Below, piece after piece: positions 21,843-33,186 of a stretch of DNA of 64,000 nucleotides (its first letter is position 1; every line of letters starts with the position of its first letter). Made by a program: the position numbers and the translations under genes. The stretch spans positions 2,294,001-2,358,000 of the forward strand of contig CADCSX010000002.1 of assembly GCA_902805475.1 (NCBI GenBank), given 5' to 3'. The DNA comes from Entonaema liquescens. Lineage: Eukaryota; Ascomycota; Sordariomycetes; Xylariales; Xylariaceae. The notes under the pieces are model-generated. The model saw only the letters and a list, made by a program, of their open reading frames with translations, had not been told where the DNA came from and did not search any database.

Positions 21843-23209
21843 TCACAATCTCGCCTGTTCTCCGACCGACCCCCGATCAGCAGCCTCATCCGCAACAGCC
21901 TGCGCAAACGCAGCCTGAACGTCATGCTCATGGATCCAACTCGGATCGGTACGGCCCTTTATCCGCGCCCGTAACTGCTCGTCTGTCTCCCGCTCCTTGG
22001 CCTGCGAGTACCGCGCCACCTTGCTCTTATTCGTCTCGTGAACGACGCTCATCAGGCGGTCCGTGTGCGGCTTTCGCGTCTTCTCGTAGATACGCAGCGC
22101 CTTGAGGATCTCCGCGTCGGTGGGCTTTCTCGTCGCGTTCTCCGGGAACACGTGTAGGATCGCCGATGCGAATGCCCACGCGTCGTCGAGCGCGAGACTA
22201 CCGCCCGCTGCAAACGCGCCGCCGTGCGCGTGAGCTGCGTCGCCGGCGAGGGTGACTTTTCCGCCGCCTAATACCCACGTTTCGAGCGGATGAGCGGACG
22301 CGTTTGGGTAAATCCTGGTGTGAGGTACCGCGTCGACGATCTGGCGGATGAGCGGCGACCAGTCCTTATAGAATTCCCTTAGGACGTTCACGTCGCCCTC
22401 CGAGTTCCATGTGGAGTCCTTATAAGGGGCATCTGGAGCGTTAGGATCGGCCTGGTATGATCCTACCACCGTGAAAAGGTCTCTTCCGAGCTTCGAGACG
22501 AAAAATGTCCTGTCTGGGCCCCAGAAGTGGTTTGCTTCATCCGGTAGATCCTTAATGTGGGCGACGTGAGAGTAAGGAAATACGGATCGGAAAGCTACCC
22601 ATCCAGTCCAGGCGGTGCTGGAAGTAGGGACGAAGAGAGTCCTGACCGGTGAGTGGATTCCGTCTGCGCCGAGAATTATATCAGCGGTAGCCGTAGTCCC
22701 GTCCGTAAATGTGATCAGCAACTTCTGAATAGCTGGGTCGAAAGCCACAGATTCAAAAGCCTTGGAGAAATGGATCCTGGACGGGTCGACGTGCTTAGCA
22801 AGCGCCTCCTGAAGATGTGCTCGATAGAAGCGCGCAGTCAAGTGACGGTATTCAACTTCACCAACATGAGAATCAGTTGATATCACTTCATTTGTCTTCC
22901 AGTGACTGCATCCTATTAGCCGCCAATTCAAGGAGACAAGAATGGACGAACTCGCCGGTAGATCATTGGATATTTTGACTTGTTACGGAAAGCAATTTCG
23001 TCATCCAAGGCATTATCAACGCCGAGCCGCTCCAATGTTCTCATTCCATTGGGCCCGAGCGCGATAGATGCACCTATCTCCTTAAGTTCTGCAGCTTTTT
23101 CGTATATCTGTATATCGATGGCGGGGTGATGCTTTAGTGCGATGGCTGCACCAAGCCCAGCAATGCCAGCGCCGATGATGGCGATTTGAAGTTTTGACTC
23201 ATCTGCCAT
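21843..23209 (-). CDS. FAD-dependent aromatic monooxygenase, salicylate-hydroxylase-like
   Basis: Two minus-strand exons, 23209-22956 and 22905-21843, give 438 aa. The three flavoprotein hydroxylase fingerprints are present: IAIIGAGIAGLGAAIAL at the N-terminus, GADGIHSPVR in the middle (DG motif) and LAGDAAHAHGGAFAAGG near residue 300 (GD motif). The family hydroxylates aromatic rings using NAD(P)H and O2. The join YRHWKTNEV is exact only if the 50-nt intron (22955-22906) starts with GC and not GT: donor GCGAGT, branch CTAAT, acceptor GCAG. The start is ATG 23209; an upstream in-frame GTG is not used. The substrate is unknown. Tail-to-tail with an amidase and head-to-head with a permease, so an aromatic amide or acid catabolic role is a reasonable inference. 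Confidence 0.92.
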
Positions 23210-23713
23210 AGTTTCAAGAATATACACCTTATAACAAGCAGAGAAATATTATAATCTTCCCCATTCATTGTCGCACAGCCGGAGCCAGCTTCTATAACAC
23301 ATTTAACCATCGGGACGGGTTCGGCATCGCGTGATCGACCATACGGATCCGAGATGGCGCAAGACGCGACTGATATTGCGAAGCGGTATCTTATCAATCA
23401 GCGACCGTATTCCCCCTCAATGGCATCGCCATTTCGGGAAACCTCCGATAGCTATCCCATGCAAGCGTGTCTCGATTCTTGCCGCGAACTTAAATAGCGT
23501 ATAATAGTGATTGCCATAAGGCCTCGATCAAGCACTCCCCGTTAACAAGGGGTATATTCGTCATTTGCGTGGGGGTTGACGAGCGTCTCGCGGTAGAAGC
23601 TATCTCCTGAAAAAAAATGACAACAAGTTTTGATTTATTATATCTAAGTACGGCATGAACATGTACTACCAGGTCGCTGTTCGGTATTGATCCTGTTGTT
23701 TGAATCGCATACT
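23210..23713. promoter_or_regulatory. Divergent promoter region, FAD monooxygenase / permease
   Basis: 504 bases between two start codons on opposite strands. Inverted pieces such as TCGCGTGATCGACC and GATCCGAGATGG occur around 23327-23358, but I cannot assign a regulator. Confidence 0.4.
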
Positions 23714-25496
23714 ATGGCGTCCAAGAATATTGAGCAGACGTCCTCGGCAGAGGTTGTTTTCGAGGCACCGAAATTGCCTGATAAATATGCCGACGAAAGC
23801 TACAAACTTTTCTCCCAAGTCAAGGTAGAGCCGCCTACCCCAGAGGAGGCCGAGCGTATCCGTAAGAAGAGCGTCAAATGGATCTTGTCGTTCCTTTGCG
23901 TAGGATATCACCTGATGTACGTTGACAAGCAGACGGTAAGAACTCCCACTTTCCTTTGCAGACATGTATGAATGGGCTCGCCTAACAGCATCTTGTTATT
24001 AGCTTGGGAGTTCATCTATCCTCGGAATTCTAGAAGACGCGCATCTGAATTCGAGCCAGTACAATTGGCTGGCGTCGATCTTCTACTTCGGCTATCTATT
24101 GGCAGAGTGGCCGCAGAATTGGGCGTTACAAAGGTTTCCGGTTGCGAAATGGTTGGCCGGAAACTTGGTTATCTGGTGAGTTGACTCATGATATTCACGT
24201 TTAGCATCGTGCTGATATCAATAGGGGTTCCATCTTGCTACTACATATCCCCTGTAATAGCTTCGCGTCTCTCTTCGTCGTTCGCTTCTTCCTTGGGCTG
24301 GCAGAAGCATGTATTGTGCCCGCCTTCTTGTTGACGTTATCCATGTTCTTCACGTACGATGAGCAATCAGTTTTGATGCCCATAATGTGGGCTGCGGGAA
24401 ATTCCAGTCCCATAACTTCGGGCTTGCTCTCATATGGAGTTCTATGGATAGAGACGGGCAGCTTCTCATCCTGGAAGTGGTTTATGGGTGAGTTGTTCAT
24501 AACCAGCCGATCGAGGCGCTGAAAGATCTAACATATTTTACTACAGTTATCACGGGGAGCTTGACCATCATCTACGGTGTTTTCGTCTGGCTTTTCTTCC
24601 CGGATAACCCGATGTCCGCTCACTTCCTGACCCTAGAGGAACGAGCACAGGCCATCCTCCGGATAGCCTCGAACCACTCGGGAATAGAGCAGAAGCGATT
24701 CAAACGCCACCAGCTTGTCGAGGCACTGAAAGATCCTAAGACCTGGCTCTTCTTTTTGCATGCGTGGTCGCAGGAAATGGCCAACGGTTTAACTAATCAG
24801 TACTCTCTCATCATCAAATCATTTGGCTTCACCACGCTGCAAACCACGCTGTTAGGCTGTGTCACCGGTCTTACTTCGCTGGTATCCCTTGGGGCTGCCG
24901 CACTAATACTGTCTAAGACGCGGAACTGTCGAGCGTGGCTCTCTGCAGCAGCATACATACCACCCATTATCTCCAGTATCCTGCTTATCACTCTTCCTTG
25001 GAGCAACCGCTGGGGTCTCCTATCGGCGATTTGGATTAGGTCTACCGGAGGTATTCCCTACAGTGTGGTTATGATCTGGGCAGCCAACTGCTCTGCGGGA
25101 CATACGAAAAAGACCGCTGTCATCGCTCTATACCATGTCGGATACGGCCTAGGTAATATCCTATCACCGCAGTTGTTCCAAGAGCAGTACAAACCTAGAT
25201 ACATCGTAACATGGTGGGTCATTCTATGGATTGCATGCGTGCTCCCAACCTTTATCGTCCTGTACCTTCGATGGTATCTAGTTAAGGAGAACAAGAGGAG
25301 GGACGTTCTAGCTAAGCGCGGTGAGATAAGAGAGGTCGGCGTCATCGAGCATATCGATGAGAGCGGTGAACGGAGGGAAGAGGTGGTTGATGCAAGACAG
25401 TTGGATTTGACTGATAGGGAAAATCTTGCATTGTAAGTTGTCTCCCAACCCCTTTATTTAACATACTAACACACGTCTAGCCGATACGTCCTATAA
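23714..25496 (+). CDS. MFS permease, anion:cation symporter (Dal5/allantoate-like) family
   Basis: Five exons: 23714-23935, 24003-24175, 24225-24487, 24547-25432 and 25481-25496; 519 aa. The introns are 67, 49, 59 and 48 nt. After a cytosolic N-terminus come about twelve helices, with DKQTLGSSSILGILEDAHL after the first, SSIFYFGYL-like TM2, and FFLGLAEACIVPAFLLTLSMFF. The last exon is only 16 nt and encodes FRYVL; it turns the tail into TDRENLAFRYVL, a usual ending of this family, while reading through the donor would stop one codon later. Members import allantoate, nicotinate, small carboxylates and similar anions. Divergently transcribed from the FAD monooxygenase, so it may bring in that enzyme's substrate. 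Confidence 0.93.
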
Positions 25497-26068
25497 TGCG
25501 ACGAAACTACATAGAGACAGGATATTTGCTACTCAGTGGCCGCTATGGGATGTGTGCTACTCAGATATTATTTGGTGTTAGAATCTAATAGTTGAAGTGG
25601 CTCTGACATACTTCCTTCAATAGTAGATGGGGCTCAAAATACGGACACATAGGTGCCTACACTTTAATCTTACCCAGTCGTTCCCTCCTGGCCTTATAAT
25701 TTACAGAAGTACAATCGGGGGCAACAGCATGTAACGCTTTAGTCTACCATAGAATATACACTACTACTCCTGAGCGAGGGGATTATGGTCAATGTAGCAG
25801 TCATACACATTGAGAGCATTATGAACAATATATGCTCTTTAGTCCACGTAGTGATATAACTGATTAATTGCCAGCAGCTATTATTAATGTAAGTGCAATA
25901 TAATCTATGTAGGTTAATATCTATTTCAAGTATCCATATTACTTGTGTTTAAGGGGTTAAGGAGTATGAACAACTCCATAGCCGTGTATATCCAATAGCG
26001 CAAAACCTGATACTCATATGATTCAGAGTACCTTCCGCGACTATAAATACAACTATTGACTGACTTCT
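25497..26068. other. Intergenic spacer (convergent gene ends)
   Basis: About 570 AT-leaning bases with no gene recognised. Confidence 0.6.
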
Positions 26069-27153
26069 TCAGACGGGCCCTGGCACAGAACCGGTGGTAG
26101 CCCAGATATTTCCGCTCGTATACGTCTCCAGGGGGTCGGCCAAGTTAACATATACCGGCGCCAACTCGCCCGGCTGTTCGATACGACCGTATGCGTACGT
26201 TGCACCAATCTGTTCGATTACCTCCTGCGTGAATCCACCAGTTGCCAGGAATGGTGAATAGGTGAGACCAGGGGCAACGCCGTTCACCCTGATTCCTCGA
26301 GGAGCAAGCTGCGCCGAGAGACTGCGAATCATATAGCTGATAGCAGCCTTGCTGGAACCATAGTCAATCGCGTTGCTGTCTACCGAGTTGATAATGCCGG
26401 ACGTAGTAAAGACTATACTTCCGCCCCGGGGCAAAAGAGGCACGGCCGCGCGGGTTAGGAAGAAGTTTGCGAAGACGTTAGTGCGATAGATTCGCTCAAG
26501 TTGTTCGGTCGACTGGTTCTGGATGGGTTGCCATTTTTCACCATTGAGAATTCCAGAGTATCTAATGGGCAGTTAGTTAAAGCCTGACTCGTCCAGAACT
26601 CGGATTTTGATTAACTTACGCTGCATTCTGAACCATGATATCGAGTCCTCCAAGACGATTCGCAGCCTCGTGAACAAGGTCGGTACAGAACGTCTCATTA
26701 AGTAGATCTCCAGGGATACGCTCAAATGATAAACCTTCTCCTTCCAGGAACTCTGCAAGGTCATCTACATCGGGTTCTTCCTCTGGGAGATAGTTGATTG
26801 CCACGTTGGCCCCCTCACGAAGATATGCAATGACGACCGATCTTCCAATTCCCGAATCTCCACCCGTTATCAGGGCCTTGAGTCCTTGAAGTCGACCTCT
26901 CCCTCTGTAGGTATTCTCGCCACAATCCGGGCGTACTTCGAAGCTAGTCTGGAGAACAGGAAACCCCTGGGCTGGCGGGGACAGAGTCAAGTTCTCGAAG
27001 CGAGTGATGGGGTCTATCAGTGAGACATTTTCATCTGTATATTATTTAGTATCCTGGATATGTAGGTAGTTTCGACGAGGGAATTTGCTTACATTGCGCT
27101 AAACCGACGCTCAACAAGCCCGCAAACACGGGCAACGCGGAAACGGAACGCAT
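26069..27153 (-). CDS. Short-chain dehydrogenase/reductase with an N-terminal signal peptide
   Basis: Three minus-strand exons, 27153-27093, 27034-26620 and 26561-26069 (both introns 58 nt), give 322 aa. Exon 1 encodes a classical signal peptide, MRSVSALPVFAGLLSVGLAQ, which is absent if only the largest frame is read. The SDR core is complete: ALITGGDSGIGRSV for the dinucleotide, NAAYSG, the catalytic Ser in VFTTSGI and YGSSK for the YxxxK pair, followed by RVNGVAPG. The enzyme should be an NAD(P)-dependent oxidoreductase of the YhdG/glucose-dehydrogenase-like SDR type. How a secreted or ER-lumen enzyme gets its cofactor is not obvious. It lies downstream of, and convergent with, the permease. 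Confidence 0.88.
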
Positions 27154-29118
27154 TTTGGCGAAGGCAAGACTGATATCGACCCGAGAGATGTAGGTGAAAG
27201 GCAAATAACGAGCGAGTGATGTCAAGGAGAGTTGCTGTTCGACTTTTGTCTTCGACTCTATCCTGGAGGTTCAGCTTGAGGATCAAACATGACCACAGTT
27301 GAAGATTGATCTGTCTTTAAATACTTCCTTATGAAGTTGTATCATTGCTCGTCATATTCCGGAGATAAGTAGTAGGTATCGCGGTTTTCGGCGAGGACGC
27401 GAACACGCTTCCCCCGCTTCTTCCGATTCAATCACGCCGGTCACGATACTGCCCTGTGTTCAGGCTTGTCATTCAGACCCGTTTCGTCATCCTCCGTACT
27501 TGGCCACGTACGATTTTGATGGTTAGCGGCTTTATATTCTCGCCTTAACTCATTAATATCCTGACGATTATGGCTCTTTAATTACCAATCCTACAGATAG
27601 GTTATAAGCATCTCCAGTTATTGCAATCCGCTCAAAGTACCTAATACGTATAATATGTAAGTTCTATCCATACGCCAGCGATACATACTATGGTAGATAA
27701 TACACGAGTCTTGGTTTCTCTTGAAGATCTCGCCAATGTGATTCTCCACTGAATGACGGTGGATTAAAATTCAACATTGCCATAGTATTATAGAGCAACA
27801 ACATACATGATTGGTTTAGGCCGATCAAACCCAAAGATAATATTTTGTGGTTGCTTGGCGCTTGCGAGGATTGAGCTAATCCAGAACCAATATGGCAATT
27901 CTATACACCTCGGTGCCTCGCACGGTCTTAATTCCTGGACAGCACAAAATCCGACTTCCTTGGCAACGTCTATCGTATCGGGGATGACAACCAGAGTCGA
28001 TAATTCCGAACCCAGCGGGATGGATGTAAATTAGTGCAACAACTAATCCCGACCCCAAACTCGGATCTACATCTTGAGTGCCGTTCCAGCATCACGGAAT
28101 TATAAGGCTTAGGGTACAATTCTGTTTACAATGCTAATTAATCAATTATCTTGTTGCTTGAATTTGTAAGCGTTAACCCTCTCATATCTACCTCCCTTTT
28201 TACTAATCACGTTGTTGAAAAAGACAACTATCAGCACATGAAATAGCCTATCTTGATTACATTATACAAGCCCTCTCTCTCATTAACATACGATGAATGA
28301 TTATGTCGTTAGTTTACATTCAATACGTCCTCATCCTGCGTTATGGTTAGCTTAAGAGCCACTAATCCAACCAGCTAAGGAAATCAACAGGAATTGACCG
28401 TCAGGTAAGCAAAGACACGACCCTTTAGTTCTACTCGGGACTACATGGCTAGTGACTCCCAATACATGTAGCCCCCAAACCGGATTATCTATATATTGTT
28501 GAAATGGGTGGTCAAGGGGCTACTTCAGGTACTAGTACACGATGTCTTGGCATAGAATGTATATATAAGAAGGACCTTCCTCCTACTCATACAGTTGATA
28601 GACTAAGTCAATCTTTAAGCATATATATAGTATCAACTTGAATATCTCAGTTGAATCTGGCCCTATATACAACATACCTAGCTTGCTCTATTCGAGCTGA
28701 AGCAATAGCACGCCGATGAGTCGCTAAACATCCCATTAGTTGACCCCATTTACACGACTTAATCTTTTACGAAGAGAAGAACACGGTATGATCTACAGAG
28801 CTATAAGCGAGTGAAGAATTCAATATGTTGAATCTACATTAACCACAAGCTCCTCGCTTCCAGGAGTCGAGTTTCGTGTAACCAGTCATTAATTCCCAAC
28901 AAAACTCCTTGTTATGTGCACTACAATAACTCGCGAATAGACTTCAAGGCCAGTTAGTATCGGCCTTGGTATTTAGAGAACATTTATAAACAAGTGATTT
29001 TTCAAGGAAATAAGCTTTACTAAAACTACCATTATTATATTGAGCTAAGTCATACATGTCCCATACCTACTCCCGAGATTATCCATAGCGATTAGAATAA
29101 TCGTCCGTTCCGATATCA
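27154..29118. other. Gene-free stretch of about 2 kb
   Basis: No frame above 75 codons and none protein-like. No repeats beyond AT-rich runs. The left end holds the SDR promoter. Confidence 0.55.
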
Positions 29119-30231
29119 TTATTTCATAAATCCGGCCTTCCCATCCCCGTTCGAGTCTGTCATGGGGTTCAACTTATTCAATAGACTCGGGTGTTCTTTA
29201 GTTCCAGCAACATTGGAAGAGCGCTCCGTGCCTGTTGTTCCCCGTGCGGTGTCGCGGTATTCCCGCTGAGCGGAGGATTGGCTGGTCATGCCTTCTCGAG
29301 CACCGGCACCGGTACGGTTAACACCGGTGCCCGAACCAATACCAGTACCCGAACCAACACCTGCACCCGTACCTACACCGGCACCTGTGCCTACGCCCGT
29401 GCCCACACCCGTGCCCGAGCCTGTAGTAGAACCCCTACCGGTCTTTCCGTGAGTGATGTGGTGGTCTCGGCCTCCATCCAGGGGCTCAAAGTCTCCGTGG
29501 AAGACGCCATCCGGGGGGTTCTTCATGCCACGGCCTTTCTCGTGCATGGTCTCGATAGTTCCTCGGATAGTCTTTGGCTCGCCTTCGAAGGCATCGAAGC
29601 GTTCCTTCTCTCCACCTAGAGCGCCCCCGCGCTGCTTGTATTCCTCTGCGCTGATTGGCGGCAGAGAGGTTGTGGAGTGGTGCTGAGCAGGGTTGTGGTG
29701 GGTCTCGTGGATTGGCACCGTGGTGTGGACGACATTGGGCTGGATGGTCTCCTTGTGGAGAACCGGCTGGACTGTCTCGTGGACGTGGCTTTGATACGTT
29801 AGATTATATTATTATAATTTTGTTAGGGAGAGATGAACTTACTGATGAATGTGCTCGCCCTGGACCGTAGGGGCGTGTTCTTGGGTCCGCGTGGCATCGT
29901 GGACAACTTGCTCATCTCTGAACTTTTCGTTTTCAGTGGCTAATGCCCTCTTTGTGTTTTCGTGGTCTCGGTGGTCGTAATCACGATGTTGGACTGCACC
30001 AACTTTGTGCTGGTGCTGCTCAGGTAGAATTTCCCTGTCATGGATTGGCTGAACAGTGCGGTGGTAATGATCTTGGTGGATCTCCTTATTTACGGCGGTG
30101 TTGATCTCTTCATGTTCTGTCGGCTTAATGACCTCCTTCTTGACAGCAGGCTCAACCGACTCGTGTACAGTGGTATCGTGGTGACCAGACTTGCCGATAA
30201 AGTCACGGATAACTTCCTTGGTCTTGTTCAT
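29119..30231 (-). CDS. His-rich hydrophilic (hydrophilin/allergen-like) protein
   Basis: Two minus-strand exons, 30231-29843 and 29788-29119, with a 54-nt intron, give 352 aa. The protein is very hydrophilic and almost free of Cys and of hydrophobic runs. The first half carries short repeats built on H-x-TVQP and conserved blocks: VNKEIHQDHYHRTVQPIHDREILPEQH, then HVHETVQPVLHKETIQP, then VVHTTVPIHETHH. The second half has a Gly-Thr repeat tract and a tail PSLLNKLNPMTDSNGDGK. I recall conserved fungal proteins of this pattern, sometimes annotated as allergen-like, with no settled function. A stress-protective, disordered protein is a fair inference. A second member of the family lies divergently at 31.4 kb. 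Confidence 0.82.
29310..29425 (-). repeat. Coding minisatellite (Gly-Thr/Val tract)
   Basis: Imperfect tandem units of 6-12 bases of the type ACC(G/C)GTGCC, translated on the minus strand as GTGVGTGAGVGSGTG-like sequence. All length changes seen between units keep the frame. Confidence 0.8.
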
Positions 30232-31404
30232 CTTGAATAGAGTTGTGATAGTTGCTTGGCGAATATGGTATAGATAACAGACAGAAACAGCTAGGTAGTA
30301 TAAATTATAGATAATAAGACTATGTTGAATAGAAGAAAAAGGAACGATGTAACATCACTGAACAGAAAGGGATATATATATTGAGATATATGCATGATCG
30401 ACGTAATAGTCAAGAAGCTAGACTCTAGAATGGCCGTCAACGTTTGTCACTACTTGGGAGTTACCGAATTAGGCCATTATCCTACCAAAATACCCAATCA
30501 CGTCAATGCGGCTGAACCGGACGGGGTGAGTGGAATCCACGAAGTGGAGGAATGTACGTCAAAGGTCCAATATTAAACAGAGACTATGCTGCTATGTGAA
30601 TACCTAATACCTAATACCTAATACTAGAGAAAGCAAGATGATACTGGTAACGAGATAGCTACAGCAAGTTGATGAGCAGTCAAACAGTAATGACGTCTTG
30701 GATTCTGATAGTTATCCGGATGCAGAGTTATCTTTTCTTCAGCAAGTAACTATCTTCACAACATGATTAACTAAATCTTTAGGTGTTGAGACGGCTGCGT
30801 GCTAGTGCGAATTGAGAGTCAAATTCCTTGATTCTCGCGAATCAGAGTTTCGGAAATGTTTTGATTGACTCGGACATGTCGTAATCGATCTCAGCTTAAA
30901 TCTTGAATCATCATCAACTCTACACTTTACCCTCTTTACCTCAAAGTAAACTGATGCATTCATCACATAGCCTCTTTTAGATGCGGCTTTGCGGTAACTT
31001 TATGAGAAGCTCGCAAACCTGTATAACGAGACCGAGGGCCATTTGTCTAAATTCTTCCTATGTTAACTAGCCGTCATTTTTCGAATTGTAGTCGGACGAG
31101 ATGACGACCCATAGACTAACAACTTATGCGGTGACGTCTAAACTTGCGAATTACCCACCTGCCATGACGGATTCGGGGACGATACTATGATCTACGCGTT
31201 TTGTTCTAGATTGCCAAATGGAAACTCCAGTAGATCTTTCTCGAATTTTTAATACCAACTCGCAAAAGGTCTTAGGTTAGCTCTAACAGAACAATTGCCT
31301 TTTTGAAGGTATATTGAACAATATTAAGCCAATCACTTTTACCTAAGACATCAGGATTCTCTTTTCGTTCACTGCTTTCTCTTAACAAATTTCTTCCCGG
31401 CACC
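30232..31404. promoter_or_regulatory. Divergent spacer between the two His-rich protein genes
   Basis: About 1.17 kb between two start codons on opposite strands. A 6-7 base tandem (ACCTAAT)n lies at 30599-30625. The 60-codon frame at 30394-30576 has no support. Confidence 0.5.
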
Positions 31405-32491
31405 ATGCGTCGACTTAAGGCTCTGTTTAGGAGACGAAGCGAGGAAAGTCTAGTCCCCCTGAGAGGAACAAAGCAAGGTTGTCACACAGCCGGCACAGCC
31501 TTGGGTCTCGTCCGGATCAAGGGGCTACAAACGGAGACCATATCAATGGTTGCAAGTCCCCGGAACGCAACGAAATTCCAGTAGAACACCAATCCAATGG
31601 ACACAGGAGGCATAGCTCACGCCATCCAGCAAATTCAAATAGCCCAATTGCAACGCAGCCAAAATCACGAGCATCGGTTGATAAAACTTCGGAGTACCAG
31701 AGAAGCGTCTTGGTAAAAAGCCCCAAGAAAAATATTGTCAGGAAAGAGGTACCTAGGAAATACTACTCGGATAAAGCAATCGGCACGGAAGAGCTGCTAG
31801 AAGAATTGCCAACTGAAATACGGAATAGTAGAGATGACCAGCTAGCTCCATCCACGAGGCAGCAAGATCGTGCAGTAGAGATAATAAACAAGGACGATTC
31901 TACCCAGCCAGGAGAACGCAGTTCTACAGAGGCCGAAAAGATCGTTATAGATCTCAAGGATAGCGTAGATACCGACGAGAGTGTTACTTACGCACCAGGT
32001 GAGTCCAGCCCGCCGTAGAAACCCTACGAGATTTGAATCGCTAAACAGCCCTTCTAGCTGTTACCCACGAAATCATTCGCCCTCACGTGCACGAAATCCT
32101 GGAAGAGCAGATACACCGCGAGATCCACAACCATGACGTATACCATCGAGTCCAACCGGTTTACGACGTTGAGATCCTCCCTGCTCGTCATTTCGTCCCC
32201 GGACCCGATGGTAGGTTAATCGAGGTGTCCGAGGATTCCCTCCCAGGATGCACTGGGATGAATCAGAAATGGCACGTAAGCAAGAGTCCGCCGCCTGTGG
32301 CTCCATTGCCTCCTCCAAGTCGGCCGGACACTGCGGTCGAAGATACGGTAGTTCGTGAGCCTATCGAAGAGAACACTGAAGGAAAGGAGGGCATTCTTGA
32401 GCCTATACAGACGCATACTACCATTGATGGCCATGAATTCAAAGATGTGTACTCCGAAAGCTGGACGTCCACTGCTGCCCGCATATTCTAG
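31405..32491 (+). CDS. His-rich hydrophilic protein, paralogue of the divergent neighbour (N-terminal frameshift)
   Basis: The ATG at 31405 sits in a good context (CACCATG) and opens MRRLKALFRRRSEE. Just after this the family-like frame continues one register off (SSPPERNKARLSHSRHS). That frame has no Met of its own, so a one-base loss in the GGAAAG run near 31441-31447 is the simplest reading. It runs to 31998; an intron at 31999-32057 (GTGAGT, TTCTAG) joins to 32058-32491. The second exon has the family block: APAVTHEIIRPHVHEI, then EIHNHDVYHRVQPVYDVEILP and ARHFVPGPDGRLIEVSED. This aligns with the EIHQDHYHRTVQPIHDREILP block of the gene at 29.1-30.2 kb. The product of about 340 aa is hydrophilic and probably disordered; no catalytic motif. 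An unannotated short first intron is the alternative to a frameshift. Confidence 0.7.
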
Positions 32492-32790
32492 GAAGCTATT
32501 CGCAAATTTCGGTACGATATTGACGAATAAAGGGGAAGCTCAATCTTCCCATATCTTACGCGCAGAGAAGGAAGATAAGCAAGGACTTGCTTTTCGGCTT
32601 GCTTATCTCCCCCTTACTAGGTGTACGTTCAGAGTTCGGCTGATTTACTCAGTCTCGGTCTGACTCCGAATTCTACCAAACCGAAACTCCTGTCTACCGT
32701 AATCCTCTAACCCCCTCCGGGTTAGATTTCTACCGCCGCTTCATCATTTTTCTCCCATGACTGCCGCCGTCAGCCCATTGGGGCAACGCC

Positions 32791-33186
32791 ATGCGCCGCA
32801 ATTCCCGACCTAAGACATCGGAGTCCATACCGACTTGGCAGCTTGGGTTAGGTACCTACTTGAGCAGCGCAACGGGTTCTCCGATAGATCACGAGACTCT
32901 TAGCCAACTCATTGCGAATAATATTATTCGGCACCAGCAGCAAATAAACATTCGCCTGCCACATGCAAACAAGCTGAAAGGCGCGCGCACCTACTTAACC
33001 ATGGTACATCGCCACCGTCGAAACCGCCAACCTCTCAGCAACGACGACGTCCCTACCTTGTCTATGTATTCAGAATATGCAAGGCCGGCGGACTGGCCCG
33101 AATGGGGTTACGGAAATCAGTCCACCCGTGCGGAACAGAGGTCCGGAATGGTCCGAGCTACGGGCTACCCAATCTCACGTCGCTAA
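32791..33186 (+). CDS. Hypothetical protein (weak support)
   Basis: A single frame of 131 codons from ATG to stop, with a segment that reads like protein (PTWQLGLGTYLSS, then DHETLSQLIANNII) and a basic rest. No family recognised, no signal or membrane segment. It could be a chance frame or part of a decayed gene at the edge of the gene-poor region. The 300 bases before it (32492-32790) hold nothing else. Confidence 0.25.
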   Translation: MRRNSRPKTSESIPTWQLGLGTYLSSATGSPIDHETLSQLIANNIIRHQQQINIRLPHANKLKGARTYLTMVHRHRRNRQPLSNDDVPTLSMYSEYARPADWPEWGYGNQSTRAEQRSGMVRATGYPISRR

